The notes under the pieces were generated by a model. It did not search any database and was not told where the DNA came from. It worked only from the letters and a program-made list of their open reading frames with translations. The translations under genes were made by a program, and so were the position numbers. A stretch of DNA of 7,939 nt from the NCBI GenBank assembly GCA_902465775.1, contig CABQOJ010000050.1, positions 1-7,939 of the forward strand, written 5' to 3'. The DNA comes from an uncultured Porphyromonas sp. (GTDB lineage: Bacteria; Bacteroidota; Bacteroidia; Bacteroidales; Porphyromonadaceae). This document shows positions 7,437 through 7,939 of the stretch, one piece after another; the first letter of the stretch is position 1; each line of letters opens with the position of its first letter.

Positions 7437-7488
7437 CATGGCTGTTGTAGGACATTGAGACGAGTAGCGACATGTAGGGACGCTCGGG

Positions 7489-7629
7489 ACGTGTAGCCCG
7501 TGTAGGGACGCACGATCTGTGCGTCCGTTCCCGTTAAAACAACGACGCTGTAACATTTGACGCAACGGACGCTGTAACCTTTGATACAACGGACGCACAG
7601 ATCGTGCGTCCCTACAAAGGGCTACACGT
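7489..7629. repeat. Long inverted repeat, left pair of the block
   Basis: The arms 7489-7529 and 7588-7629 are about 41 bases long and identical except for a two-base tt against one g next to the 29-bp unit. They surround a 58-base loop carrying two copies of the 23-bp gacgctgtaac motif. As DNA this could extrude a cruciform; as RNA it would form a very stable stem. The matching right pair (7680-7708 with 7772-7800) has shorter arms because its outer flanks differ. Confidence 0.8.
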
Positions 7630-7745
7630 ATTGCTGTACTACAACGGACGCTGTAACATTTGATACAACGTGTAACGGCTGTAGGGACGCACGATCTGTG
7701 CGTCCGTTCCCGTTAAAACAACGACGCTGTTACATTTGACGCAAC
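7544..7745. repeat. Four copies of a 23-bp gacgctgtaac...caac motif
   Basis: Direct copies lie at 7544-7566, 7568-7590, 7647-7669 and 7723-7745. They share gacgctgt, then aac or tac, then a/ctttga, then cg or ta, then caac. Copies 2 and 3 end gatacaac and copies 1 and 4 end gacgcaac. The copies are spaced irregularly and interleave with the 29-bp palindromic units, so they look like internal parts of a repeat family, not protein-binding iterons. Confidence 0.65.
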
Positions 7746-7816
7746 AGCCTTTACACGTCCCGTTTTGATACAACGGACGCACAGATCGTGCGTCCCTACA
7801 AAGGGCTACTCGTCTC

Positions 7817-7939
7817 TCCTCGCGAGGAAATCGGGAAGCGTCAGGGAGGAAAGGAAATTTCCCTACGGAGCCGAGAAATGAAACTTCGGAAGAATGAAAT
7901 GAAACTTCGGAAGAATGAAATCGAAGTTCCGAAGAATTT
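7817..7939. repeat. Palindromes and three 21-bp tandem repeats at the right edge
   Basis: Two near-identical 21-bp units, gaaatgaaacttcggaagaat, lie at 7875-7895 and 7896-7916. A third, diverged unit (gaaatcgaagttccgaagaat) is at 7917-7937, next to the window end, so the array may continue outside. Before it are the 12-bp palindrome tcctcgcgagga (7817-7828) and ggaaatttcc (7853-7862). No gene is seen. Similar cttcgga- and ggaaatttcc-rich spacers are, to my memory, common in Porphyromonas genomes. Confidence 0.65.

Larger units (their letters stand above)
7457..7816. repeat. Composite block of nested inverted and direct repeats, REP-like
   Basis: The block is built from four identical 29-bp units starting tgtagggacgcacgatctg: two forward (7501-7529, 7680-7708) and two inverted (7588-7616, 7772-7800). 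Each unit is itself near-palindromic (ggacgcac/gtgcgtcc). The stretches 7501-7566 and 7680-7745 match at 65 of 66 bases, and 7580-7625 and 7764-7809 match at 46 of 46, so the forward-inverted pair has been duplicated. An 11-bp inverted pair gagacgagtag/ctactcgtctc (7457-7467, 7806-7816) bounds the whole. No gene is supportable here. The layout recalls paired REP/BIME palindromes moved by RAYT-type transposases, but no transposase is in view. Confidence 0.8.

Noticed and set aside
7374..7598. Minus-strand small open frame covering the hsdM promoter and repeat block
   Set aside because: It is made of palindromic repeat sequence and promoter DNA and has no protein-like features.
7489..7629. Invertible promoter controlling hsdM
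   Set aside because: The inverted arms would allow inversion, but the recognised hsdM promoter (7406-7436) lies outside them, and the loop holds no clear TAnnTTTG element with a matching TTG.
7544..7745. Iterons of a replication origin
   Set aside because: The 23-bp copies are unevenly spaced and mixed with palindromes, and there is no replication initiator gene or DnaA-box cluster.
7501..7808. Repeats that could suggest a CRISPR array
   Set aside because: The repeats alternate orientation, spacing is irregular, the intervening sequence is itself repeated, and no cas gene is in view.

Overview
The window looks like a chromosomal piece of a Bacteroidota species, most likely Porphyromonas. 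Three things point there: a TAnnTTTG-type -7 promoter element with an upstream TTG and no Shine-Dalgarno sequence before hsdM, the protein flavour of RecG and the Hsd subunits, and the intergenic repeats (GAGACTGTT-ended small element, GTAGGGACGCAC palindromes, cttcggaag-rich tandem repeats). The genus assignment comes from recognition by eye, not from a search.

Layout. Positions 1-998 (+) carry the C-terminal part of recG, the branched-DNA helicase; its N-terminus lies outside the window. Positions 999-1362 are a convergent intergenic gap holding a 175-bp MITE-like element with a 5-bp target duplication. The element has landed in the loop of a hairpin just after the recG stop. Positions 1363-7377 (-) hold a type I restriction-modification operon in the order hsdM-hsdS-hsdR, read right to left. 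HsdR has the motor and nuclease motifs with the residue spacing of EcoR124I, and HsdS has EcoR124I-style four-residue spacer repeats, so this is a type IC-like system. Positions 7378-7939 contain the hsdM promoter and then about 500 bp of nested inverted and direct repeats with no gene.

Working together. HsdM2-HsdS would methylate one bipartite target, and HsdR would add ATP-driven translocation and cleavage. As written, hsdM is broken: the frame is lost after residue 414, so the C-terminal region that packs on HsdS is replaced by an unrelated basic tail. If the shift is real, modification should be lost, and restriction with it, because HsdR depends on the HsdM-HsdS core. hsdS and hsdR remain open.

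The most unusual structural features are four back-to-back palindromes inside the conserved coding sequence of the second HsdS target-recognition domain, the EAEL/EAEL/KAEL spacer repeat, the in-frame direct repeats in the two HsdS conserved regions, the split hairpin after recG, and the repeat block upstream of hsdM. I did not find a wholly new gene system. The novelty is in the state and DNA architecture of a recognisable one.
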